18,987 bases of DNA. Source: DASZPJ01 sp035550295. GTDB lineage: Bacteria; Patescibacteriota; Saccharimonadia; Saccharimonadales; UBA4665. The notes beneath the pieces are model-generated. The model saw only the letters and a program-made list of their open reading frames with translations, made no database searches and was not told where the DNA came from. Of the stretch, positions 13,414 to 18,987 are shown in pieces. How positions within the stretch are numbered: the stretch's first letter is position 1; every line of letters starts with the position of its first letter. The stretch is taken from NCBI GenBank assembly GCA_035550295.1, contig DASZPJ010000033.1:1-18987 (forward strand). The letters are read 5' to 3'. Both the position numbers and the translations under genes were made by a program.

Positions 13414-14072
13414 CAAGCACCAATTATAAGGTTTTTGATGGTTTGGAAGCTAGTTTCGCCACCAACTAAGTTATTGCTGGAAATGACTACATTGCGCGGG
13501 TTCCTAATTTCTAGATACGAATATTCTGCTAGCCCCGGCACTGCTTTTAGCCATAGTCTTTTGCCGCGCATAATGACGATGGTTTTTTGCCGCTTGATTG
13601 CTTCACCCACCAAATTAAATCCATACGCTTGGGACGGGACAACAGGTAGGTTTTTGTAGCGCTTCGAGTGATAGGGGAAATATTCGACTGCCATAATTTT
13701 GTTTCGCAGCATAGTTTCGCTAGCGCCGGCTCTGGTCAGTGGGCCTAAGACCCTTGCCCACCATTCATAGCCGCCGGTACGCTCCAGCCCGCCATTAAAA
13801 TAATAGAAAGGCGAACCATATGGGTCGGTCGCATTAAGGCGGTTGGATTTTATAAAAGTTGGGAGCGCTAAGTTTACGCTAATATCTTTTTCGTCAAAAC
13901 CAGGATTGAGCAGCAGAAAAACCACTTCTGCCCTGTCAAGGCCGCCTATGGCTTGTTCGGGCAGCGTGTCCAGCCGCAAATTGGCGTAATCGTGATAATG
14001 CTCAATGCGCTGCTTATCTTGTGGCAGGATATAGGGCGCTTGACTAGGTAGATCAAGCCAAGGGTTTTGCAC
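13413..14072 (-). CDS. Uncharacterised protein, possible uracil-DNA glycosylase-like fold
   Basis: The frame extends back to GTG 14162, but that start lies 89 bases inside the upstream gene. GTG at 14072, one base after that gene's TAA, gives 219 residues and is preferred, though it has no good Shine-Dalgarno. Around residue 50 is EVVFLLLNPGFDEKD, resembling the strand-plus-NPG motif of the uracil-DNA glycosylase superfamily. Later come NKIMAVEYFPYHSKRY, a strand KTIVIMRG and PRNVVISSNNL in the place where UDG-like proteins carry a second active-site motif. The usual HPS/HxS pattern is not clear, so activity is doubtful and the fold call is tentative. It is the middle gene of a tight three-gene unit. 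Confidence 0.65.
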   Translation of the reverse strand: MQNPWLDLPSQAPYILPQDKQRIEHYHDYANLRLDTLPEQAIGGLDRAEVVFLLLNPGFDEKDISVNLALPTFIKSNRLNATDPYGSPFYYFNGGLERTGGYEWWARVLGPLTRAGASETMLRNKIMAVEYFPYHSKRYKNLPVVPSQAYGFNLVGEAIKRQKTIVIMRGKRLWLKAVPGLAEYSYLEIRNPRNVVISSNNLVGGETSFQTIKNLIIGA

Positions 14073-14073
14073 T

Positions 14074-15186
14074 TTAAAGTCCAAAAGTCTCAGCGGACGT
14101 GTATATGATGCCCGAGTTCTTATTCTTAAGAGTGGGCTTTGACGAGGAGCTTTGGTCGCCACCGATTAGGCCGATAACCATTAAGCTAAGCATACCCAGT
14201 GTGATGATCCACTTGGTCGCTTTTGCCCAATCAGCGTATTTCCACATCAGCAATAAGCCGACCGGGAAGAAAATTACTATCATCGCAATAATTGCTGGAT
14301 TTCTGGTATACCATTTTTTTAGCGCAGAGCGTACGGATCTAGCCAGTGTGCCCATTCGTTGTTTGAATGCGGCCAACTTCAGCTGCCTGTTTTTTCGAAC
14401 ATTCTTGGCTTGTATGGCTAGAAGTTTTTGTTTTTCGGAACGTTCCTTGGTTCGCTTTTCTTGCTTAGCTGAACGCTCACCGGCTTTAAAGGCGCGCCAT
14501 TTCTGATCATCGTTAGCTCGTTTTTCCTGGAGCGCTGCAAGTTCTCTTTGCTTGCGGGATATGCCGAGCAGTTTGGCTTGTTCAGCCAGTTGCACTCTCA
14601 GGTTTTCCATGTATTTAGCAGCCGTAAGCCTAGGCTTTTGCTGACGGTAATCGTAAGAAACGTTCAACACAGTGGTCATAAAATCACGGGCCCTGGATGA
14701 TTGTGAGTACGGCAGCACTTCGTTTATATAACCACCTTGGCCGCCTATATCGATAACTACTGTCCGGTCGTCATGGACTGTCGTTTGGGTAGTGATCTTG
14801 CCATGTTTTTGGGTAGCGGCTCCTGCTACGGCGCCCACCGGTCCCAACAAAAGCCCACCCGCTACGGTCCTGGTAAGTGAAGGCCTTGAACCACCGCCAC
14901 TGGTTTTTGAAGTCGCATAAACGTTGCCGTCAGTCTGGATTTGGGCGTCTAATGGGCTAGAGAACATTATTTTTCTACCCGATTTTTCAACATGGTCAAA
15001 GTACAAGGATATGCCACCCAGCCCATCGAGTAATCCCTCGTTCTGTATGGCTAGCTCTAGTTCTTTAATTTTGGGATCTGATTGTAACTTGCGGATTTGG
15101 CGGCGAAGGGAGCCAACCCTAACGCTATATCTAAGGCTGCCTATAAAACCAAAGGATTTTTTTAACTCGGCTGGGGAACTATTCAT
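14074..15186 (-). CDS. Coiled-coil membrane protein with glycine-zipper segment
   Basis: This 370-residue protein is of no family I can name with certainty. Residues 15-100 form a mixed domain with GLGGISLYFDHVEKSG and KIMFSSPLDAQIQTDGNVY. Residues 106-127 are a glycine-zipper-like hydrophobic stretch (VAGGLLLGPVGAVAGAA). Residues 130-180 look beta-rich (TVHDDRTVVIDIGGQGG). Residues 190-290 are strongly Lys/Arg/Glu/Gln-rich and predict a coiled coil, followed by two membrane helices at 297-316 (FFPVGLLLMWKY) and 326-343. The N-terminal part therefore lies in the cytoplasm. The ATG at 15186 has a weak promoter candidate (TTGCAT, 17 bp, TATTAC at 15199-15204) and may also be reached by read-through from tRNA-Asn. 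It is first gene of the trio. Confidence 0.8.
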   Translation of the reverse strand: MNSSPAELKKSFGFIGSLRYSVRVGSLRRQIRKLQSDPKIKELELAIQNEGLLDGLGGISLYFDHVEKSGRKIMFSSPLDAQIQTDGNVYATSKTSGGGSRPSLTRTVAGGLLLGPVGAVAGAATQKHGKITTQTTVHDDRTVVIDIGGQGGYINEVLPYSQSSRARDFMTTVLNVSYDYRQQKPRLTAAKYMENLRVQLAEQAKLLGISRKQRELAALQEKRANDDQKWRAFKAGERSAKQEKRTKERSEKQKLLAIQAKNVRKNRQLKLAAFKQRMGTLARSVRSALKKWYTRNPAIIAMIVIFFPVGLLLMWKYADWAKATKWIITLGMLSLMVIGLIGGDQSSSSKPTLKNKNSGIIYTSAETFGL

Positions 15187-15240
15187 TTGGCCTGTACGGT
15201 AATAATGGTCTCAAGAACGCTATGCAAAACGTGCTAAGTT

Positions 15241-15315
15241 TGGCTCCGGGGACTGGGCTCGAACCAGCAACCTAGTCGTTAACAGCGACCCGCTCTACCA
15301 TTGAGCTACCCCGGA
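15241..15315 (-). tRNA. tRNA-Asn (anticodon GTT)
   Basis: Read on the minus strand, the 75-nt sequence folds as a standard tRNA. The acceptor arms are TCCGGGG and CCCCGGA. The D-arm is GCTC-AATGGTA-GAGC, the anticodon stem GGTCG/CGACT with loop CTGTTAA (anticodon GTT), the variable loop AGGTT, and the T-arm GCTGG-TTCGAGC-CCAGT. Discriminator G is followed by an encoded CCA. Two stem ends close with G-U pairs. It is transcribed from a strong promoter 22 bases upstream. Confidence 0.97.
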
Positions 15316-15337
15316 ATATATCCCAAAGACTCGAGAA

Positions 15338-15366
15338 ATTATACCGGAGTAGTTGATTGCTGACAA
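15338..15366 (-). promoter_or_regulatory. tRNA-Asn promoter
   Basis: On the minus strand TTGTCA (15361-15366), a 17-bp spacer and a perfect TATAAT (15338-15343) lie 22 bases before the mature tRNA 5' end. This is the best sigma-70-type promoter in the window. Confidence 0.8.
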
Positions 15367-15372
15367 CTCTGG

Positions 15373-15840
15373 CTAGTGGGCCAGCTTGCGACGATAGCTG
15401 GGTTCGCTGGACGGTAGCACTCCTGTTAGTTTGATCGACGAAGTTAACATCAGTGCCAGCAGTGATAGGTAGGCGCCCAACGGAGCGGCGTTGTGGTTGG
15501 TGCGCAAACCGGCAAGAGCAGTCACTACTGCCGCTTCGGTTAGCAGGATAATATCACTGACGGAAATATAGTTGACGCGCAAGCTGCCTAAAGTCGGCGT
15601 GTAAGTGCTTATTAATACGGCACCGCCGAGCAAGATTGCGGCAACCTGGAAAACTACGGCTAAGTTAACATTTTGCAGGCGACCATATTGGTATAACAGC
15701 GTGCTAGAACCTACGCCGATTGCCAATAGCGCGACTTGCCAGTCGATCGCCACGAATGCATAAGTCAGGCCTGGCAATAAGAGACGAAAAGCTCCCAAAC
15801 TGATTAGAAAAACGCTAGTAAGTGCTGATATTTTACCCAT
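15373..15840 (-). CDS. Multi-pass membrane protein, unknown family
   Basis: From the ATG at 15840 the protein has 155 residues and four or five membrane helices. These include ISALTSVFLISLGAFRLLL near the start, VALLAIGVGSSTLLY, VNLAVVFQVAAILLGGAVLI, IILLTEAAVVTALAGL and YLSLLALMLTSSIKL. The tail SSEPSYRRKLAH is basic and probably cytoplasmic. The frame is open to a TTG at 15900, but GAGGGAGG lies only three bases before the ATG at 15840, with nothing comparable before the TTG, so the shorter form is preferred. No family or motif is recognised. The promoter is unclear. It shares the 239-bp upstream region with the divergent gene at 16080. Confidence 0.75.
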   Translation of the reverse strand: MGKISALTSVFLISLGAFRLLLPGLTYAFVAIDWQVALLAIGVGSSTLLYQYGRLQNVNLAVVFQVAAILLGGAVLISTYTPTLGSLRVNYISVSDIILLTEAAVVTALAGLRTNHNAAPLGAYLSLLALMLTSSIKLTGVLPSSEPSYRRKLAH

Positions 15841-16026
15841 AGGCCTCCCTCTCTGGTCGAACAGAATGTTGCCAGCGATACTTAAATTTAGATGTCTCAA
15901 AAAGCAATATAGTTTACATCACGTCAAAGGGCTATAAAAAATATGACTAATTTTTAGTATGTTATTTCACGTTGCAGCCTGCTTGGTGTGCTTCATCAAA
16001 CGAACAAAGGTTATTCAAGTTTTTTA

Positions 16027-16055
16027 TTGCTAATAACACAAAAATATGATAATAT
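16027..16055 (+). promoter_or_regulatory. Promoter of the 16080 gene
   Basis: TTGCTA (16027-16032), 17 bp, then TGATAATAT with TAATAT at 16050-16055 as an extended -10. The RNA start is expected near 16062. It matches the promoter at 11689-11717 in the first ten bases and in TGATA at the same spacing. A perfect inverted repeat, ATAATAT-AAGCA-ATATTAT (16049-16067), overlaps the -10 and the first ATG. Confidence 0.55.
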
Positions 16056-16060
16056 AAGCA

Positions 16061-16088
16061 ATATTATGGCGGAAATATTATGGCGGAA
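16061..16088 (+). repeat. 14-bp tandem duplication across the start codon
   Basis: ATATTATGGCGGAA occurs twice, at 16061-16074 and 16075-16088, with no gap and no mismatch. Each copy contains ATG GCG GAA. Because 14 is not a multiple of three, the two ATGs (16066 and 16080) are in different frames. Confidence 0.95.
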
Positions 16089-16092
16089 ATAA
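16066..16092 (+). other. Possible 8-codon upstream ORF overlapping the next start
   Basis: The first ATG of the duplicated block opens MAEILWRK and stops at TAA 16090-16092, ten bases past the main start. It would be the first AUG of an RNA starting near 16062. Whether it is translated is unknown. Confidence 0.35.
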
Positions 16093-17606
16093 CTCAGCAA
16101 ATTCGCAACTCTGAAGTCGGGGTGGGTATCACCATTGCTAGTACTGCTCTGGCAAGCGTTTTGGCCACGGCAGCGTTGCATGGCTATGAGGATCTGGGTC
16201 ATGAAGGTCATTTTTGGCATGAAGAAGTCAACGGTGGCGAAGTCTACGATAGGACTGTTGACACTGGGTCCGTAGCAATCGGACCGGCTTATCCTACGAC
16301 TCGCCCAGAAAGTATTACACACCCTGGCCCGCTCAAAACCATCGACACTGATAGGATTAGGTTTTCACAGGGTGCTTATGCCCGGGAATTTGCCCAAGAT
16401 CCGGCTGCCGAACACATCGACAAGCATGCGCTTGCTGAACTTACAGACTTGGTAGAGACGCTCAAAGTCCAAGGGGTTCACGACATTAGCCTAGAGTTGA
16501 CGGGTTTGGCCTCGGCCGAAGATGATAACGAACAAGACGCCGGTTTGACTGAGCGCAGCCAGGCCAACCACGAACTGGCTCTCACCCGCGCCCAACGGTT
16601 AGCCAATGTTTTGCAAAAAACACATCTCGGTAAAGCCGTTAGCGTGGTTGTTGTGGGCGGTAAAGAAGTTGACCTAAATGGCGATGATTTGCAAACCCTT
16701 CGTTTTGACGCTCACCACAGTGGGTTTGAAGGCAAAAATGCCGCGGGCGATATGGTGGAAGCCTGGCGGGATGGCAAGCATTTGCCCCAGGAAGACCTCG
16801 ATGCCCTAGACGAACTGATTACCTACAATGAAGGCGTCAAAGTCACGATTACCGGACGCCGTTTAGTTCACGAGACCGGCACTGTTTCAACGGAGCGCGA
16901 AAAAATCTGCGTGGTGCCCATGCAAGAAGTCGTCGATGTCGAGAAACATACTAAACAGCACGAACTGCCGATCCCTAAATTCATTATTCTACCCGGCCTG
17001 TTCCCTATTTGGCGACGCCGCCGACGTAATGAAGATGGCGGGCAGGATGCTGCCCTCGTTGATGAAGAAGCTGCCATTAATGAAGCATTATATGCCGGGA
17101 TGACTCCGCAACTTCGGGCCGAACTGGAAGCTTTGGTTCGCCGAATGGCCGATGAAAATAACGACTTGGCAGCACAAATAAACCCAGAATGGCCGGCCAC
17201 GATTCTTGGCGGCAACGAGGCAGCTCCCGAAGAAGCCGAAGCCGATAGCGTGGCTGAAGCTCCAACTGATAATGCGGAACAAGAACCAGCCCAAGCACCT
17301 CAAACCGATCCTTCCCCCACCCCGCGCCCGATCACTAATCGTGAAGTCGCCCGACGCTATTTCCCATGGCGCGTCCTGGCTGGCGGCCTGGCATTAGGCG
17401 GTGTAATCGTCGCCGGCGGTTACGGGTTCAGCAAATTAATTGACCTTCTAGATGGTAGCCCAAAGACGCCCAATGTAGCTGTTGCACCTCACGAACCGGC
17501 TAAAGATCCTTGTGCGAATCTGCCGCTTGTCCACCGCACCATCGAAACCCGGACTAACACCATAGTTGACGGCCAGCAAACCGACAGCCAAATAAGCTAT
17601 AACTAA
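16080..17606 (+). CDS. Two-helix envelope protein with OmpA-like domain
   Basis: This 508-residue protein has a membrane segment at 13-34 and another at about 430-452. Between them, residues 90-200 resemble the OmpA-C/MotB peptidoglycan-associated fold: DRIRFSQGAYAREF, an ALAELTDLVETLK helix, LELTGLASAEDD in place of the usual GHTD strand, and NHELALTRAQRLANVL in place of the NxxLSxxRAxxV helix. The canonical Asp and Arg positions are only partly kept. KFIILPGLFPIWRRRRR (300-316) is a short hydrophobic stretch with a polybasic end. Residues 373-420 are Glu/Ala/Pro-rich and disordered-looking. The last 55 residues lie beyond the second helix. The first in-frame ATG is at 16080, within the tandem duplication, and GGCGGA is the only ribosome-site-like sequence. 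Its stop overlaps that of smpB. Confidence 0.8.
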   Translation: MAEITQQIRNSEVGVGITIASTALASVLATAALHGYEDLGHEGHFWHEEVNGGEVYDRTVDTGSVAIGPAYPTTRPESITHPGPLKTIDTDRIRFSQGAYAREFAQDPAAEHIDKHALAELTDLVETLKVQGVHDISLELTGLASAEDDNEQDAGLTERSQANHELALTRAQRLANVLQKTHLGKAVSVVVVGGKEVDLNGDDLQTLRFDAHHSGFEGKNAAGDMVEAWRDGKHLPQEDLDALDELITYNEGVKVTITGRRLVHETGTVSTEREKICVVPMQEVVDVEKHTKQHELPIPKFIILPGLFPIWRRRRRNEDGGQDAALVDEEAAINEALYAGMTPQLRAELEALVRRMADENNDLAAQINPEWPATILGGNEAAPEEAEADSVAEAPTDNAEQEPAQAPQTDPSPTPRPITNREVARRYFPWRVLAGGLALGGVIVAGGYGFSKLIDLLDGSPKTPNVAVAPHEPAKDPCANLPLVHRTIETRTNTIVDGQQTDSQISYN

Positions 17607-18067
17607 TTTGGACGCTTTAAGGCTTGGGCGATACTTCGCTGTTCATCGCGTTTTTTGAGGGTTTGCCGTTTATCGAATCGTTTTTTGCCGCGGCCGATGC
17701 TTATGCGTAATTTGATAAAACGCCCTTGGGTCAGGATTTCTAGTGGTACGATGGTTTGACCTTGGGTTTTGGCGGCGATCAGGGCTTCAATTTCTCGTCG
17801 CTTGGCCAGCACTTTACGGGCCCTGGTTTGATCAGACTCGCCGATAGGAATGCCGCTGGTGCCGGCAATGGTGGCGTTGATCAAAAATAATTCGCCTTGC
17901 TTGACTGTCACGTAAGCGCCACGCAAATGGCCGTGGCCCAAGCGCAGCGATTTAGTTTCCGCACCAGTCAGTTCCAAACCCACCACTAATGAGTCGCCGA
18001 GTGTGTAGTCATGACGGGCCCGGCGGTTTTGGATCGTTTTAGGCTGGTTGGGTTTACGCTTAGGCAT
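17603..18067 (-). CDS. smpB: SsrA-binding protein SmpB
   Basis: SmpB binds tmRNA and brings it to stalled ribosomes for trans-translation. The 154-residue length is typical. The oligonucleotide-binding beta barrel shows NRRARHDYTL (14-23), LTGAETKSLRLG (33-44) and RGAYVTVKQGELFLINATI. RARKVLAKRREIEAL and the conserved GRGKKRFDKRQTLKKRDEQR follow as the basic C-terminal tail that folds in the mRNA channel. The start ATG has TTGTCA-17-TAAAAT upstream and only a nine-base interval, so the leader is two or three bases. No tmRNA gene was found in this window. The gene lies downstream of the glycoside hydrolase on the same strand, in reverse order of transcription (hydrolase at higher coordinates), and converges on the OmpA-like gene. 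Confidence 0.96.
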   Translation of the reverse strand: MPKRKPNQPKTIQNRRARHDYTLGDSLVVGLELTGAETKSLRLGHGHLRGAYVTVKQGELFLINATIAGTSGIPIGESDQTRARKVLAKRREIEALIAAKTQGQTIVPLEILTQGRFIKLRISIGRGKKRFDKRQTLKKRDEQRSIAQALKRPN

Positions 18068-18076
18068 AACCTGTTT

Positions 18077-18105
18077 ATTTTAGCGCAACAGAGGTAATTT
18101 GACAA
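18077..18105 (-). promoter_or_regulatory. smpB promoter
   Basis: On the minus strand, TTGTCA (18100-18105), 17 bp and TAAAAT (18077-18082) are followed by nine bases and the ATG. The transcript would be nearly leaderless. Confidence 0.7.
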
Positions 18106-18111
18106 CGATGG

Positions 18112-18987
18112 CTAATGATTGAATTCTTGTTGCGCGACTTGCATGAGAGATGGGTCATGTAACTTGACCTCGCGGTAGTACCAATATTCCGCACCCCAAA
18201 GGTAGATTTGGCGCATACCAGTGGCTTTGCCAAAGCCAATCCGGTCTTTCAGGCGGCTGGCGTTCATTGATTTGTTTTGCTCGTCCAGGCTGGTCTTGGT
18301 GATGTCCCGTCCATGCGGTGGCCAGGCTTCGGCCTGCAATTCACCGATGATCATGTCGTGGTGATCGACAATTCTTTGCCAGCCGGCTATAAAGGCATAC
18401 AGCCACGACGGCTGCGGATATTCCAGGTACCGATGGGTGGCGTTGGCGTCCCAAACACGCTGATAGATGGAGATGCTGAAGCTGTCTGGTTGTGGCTTGC
18501 CAACCGGCCAACCGAGCGTGTTGTTGCTGCGTCCAATTATGATTTGATGAGCTGGGTCCAGTTCTTTTACCAAGTTATCTTCGCTAATTAAGCGCTGGCG
18601 GTCTTCTGCGCCGGGGATACCATCACAATTGCCAAAACCTTTTAGGAAAAACTCATTTTCTATCTGGTAGCTGCTTAAGCTCGGTGAACTTTTGTAGCGT
18701 TCAATGACTTGCTGCATGTAAGTTTGTAACTGTGGCTGCCACTGTATTTCTGATTCATTAGCGGTCCACTTTGGTTTGTGGCATTCCGGCCAGCGCGGTT
18801 GGCGCAGGCCAAGTGTGAGGATAATTTTGGCGTGATATTGCTGTGCTAATTTGAATTGCCAGTCCAGCTGGCTAAAATCGTATTGGCCTTTGGCCGGTTC
18901 GCCGTCGTTCCAGTAACTGACCAGTCGAAAATCGCGTACCCCAGCGTTTAGTAAAGCTTTCATGGTGGTTTGCGGATCAACCCCCAG
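18112..18987 (-). CDS. Glycoside hydrolase, TIM-barrel cellulase-like, 5' end outside window
   Basis: The frame is open to the window edge, so the N-terminus is missing. The ATG at 18963 is internal, since the codons before it (GVDPQTT) continue the domain. The 291 visible residues look like a GH5/GH39/GH42-type (beta/alpha)8 glycosidase. Numbered from that ATG, they show FRLVSYWNDGEPAKGQYDFS (12-31), a KIILTLGLRQPRWPECH strand (46-62) and YQIENEF (99-105) with the Asn-Glu pair expected to hold the acid/base Glu. DMIIGELQAEAWPP (203-216) has a candidate nucleophile Glu (208 or 212), and YLWGAEYWYY is the final barrel strand. The substrate cannot be told from sequence. A signal or anchor may lie in the missing part. 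It is upstream of smpB on the same strand. Confidence 0.82.
   Translation of the reverse strand: MGVDPQTTMKALLNAGVRDFRLVSYWNDGEPAKGQYDFSQLDWQFKLAQQYHAKIILTLGLRQPRWPECHKPKWTANESEIQWQPQLQTYMQQVIERYKSSPSLSSYQIENEFFLKGFGNCDGIPGAEDRQRLISEDNLVKELDPAHQIIIGRSNNTLGWPVGKPQPDSFSISIYQRVWDANATHRYLEYPQPSWLYAFIAGWQRIVDHHDMIIGELQAEAWPPHGRDITKTSLDEQNKSMNASRLKDRIGFGKATGMRQIYLWGAEYWYYREVKLHDPSLMQVAQQEFNH

Noticed and set aside
14073..14162. GTG 14162 as start of the UDG-like gene
   Set aside because: It would overlap the upstream gene by 89 bases and add a basic, low-complexity N-terminus; GTG 14072 directly follows the upstream stop. Some doubt remains.
15241..15315. tRNA-Asn as an integration site for the 12964-15186 genes
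   Set aside because: I found no second copy of the tRNA 3' end, no integrase and no compositional break, so only proximity supports it.
15841..15900. TTG 15900 start of the membrane protein at 15373-15840
   Set aside because: GAGGGAGG precedes ATG 15840, and the extra 20 residues are not membrane-like or otherwise supported.
15946..15958. ACTAA-TTT-TTAGT inverted repeat in the 15840-16080 spacer
   Set aside because: It is short and AT-rich, expected by chance, and not placed at a clear promoter.

Overview
This window looks like a compact chromosome segment from a small-genome bacterium, probably of the Candidate Phyla Radiation (Patescibacteria) and perhaps an environmental Saccharibacteria-type lineage. 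That placement is an inference. It rests on the divergent core enzymes, the many short secreted or membrane proteins with no recognisable family, the very tight packing, and the leaderless-type promoters. TGA is used as an ordinary stop (purC, and the gene ending at 13413), which argues against the code-altered CPR groups that read TGA as glycine.

Positions 1-7983 hold six de novo purine genes in broken order. purD (+) converges on purK-purE (-). purC-purB (+) diverge from purK across a 78-bp palindromic repeat and overlap by ATGA. After a secreted or membrane-anchored protein of unknown function, purH lies on the minus strand. PurD, PurE, PurB and especially PurH carry changes in signature motifs. 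purF, purL, purM and purN are not in the window.

Positions 8024-12981 hold a VKOR-type membrane thiol oxidoreductase, an eight-helix membrane protein, a 55-residue charged helical protein, an N-formylglutamate amidohydrolase-like protein that appears frameshifted near its 3' end, an SRPBCC-domain protein, a two-helix membrane peptide, a 324-residue unknown protein and an 81-residue unknown protein.

Positions 12964-15315 hold a tightly coupled minus-strand trio: a coiled-coil membrane protein, a possible uracil-DNA-glycosylase-fold protein and a DUF6508-like protein. The trio lies just 3' of a tRNA-Asn(GTT) gene. Positions 15373-18987 hold a multi-pass membrane protein, a two-helix protein with an OmpA-like domain, smpB, and a glycoside hydrolase cut by the window edge.

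Two architectural themes recur. First, many genes have a TATAAT-like box 6-10 nt before the ATG and no Shine-Dalgarno, as expected for leaderless or near-leaderless mRNAs, while a minority have a leader with a good Shine-Dalgarno. Second, convergent genes end on overlapping stop codons with no visible terminator. The second pattern independently supports the frameshift call in the amidohydrolase-like gene. No CRISPR array, insertion sequence, rRNA gene or replication origin was seen, and no stretch longer than 300 bases lacks a gene.
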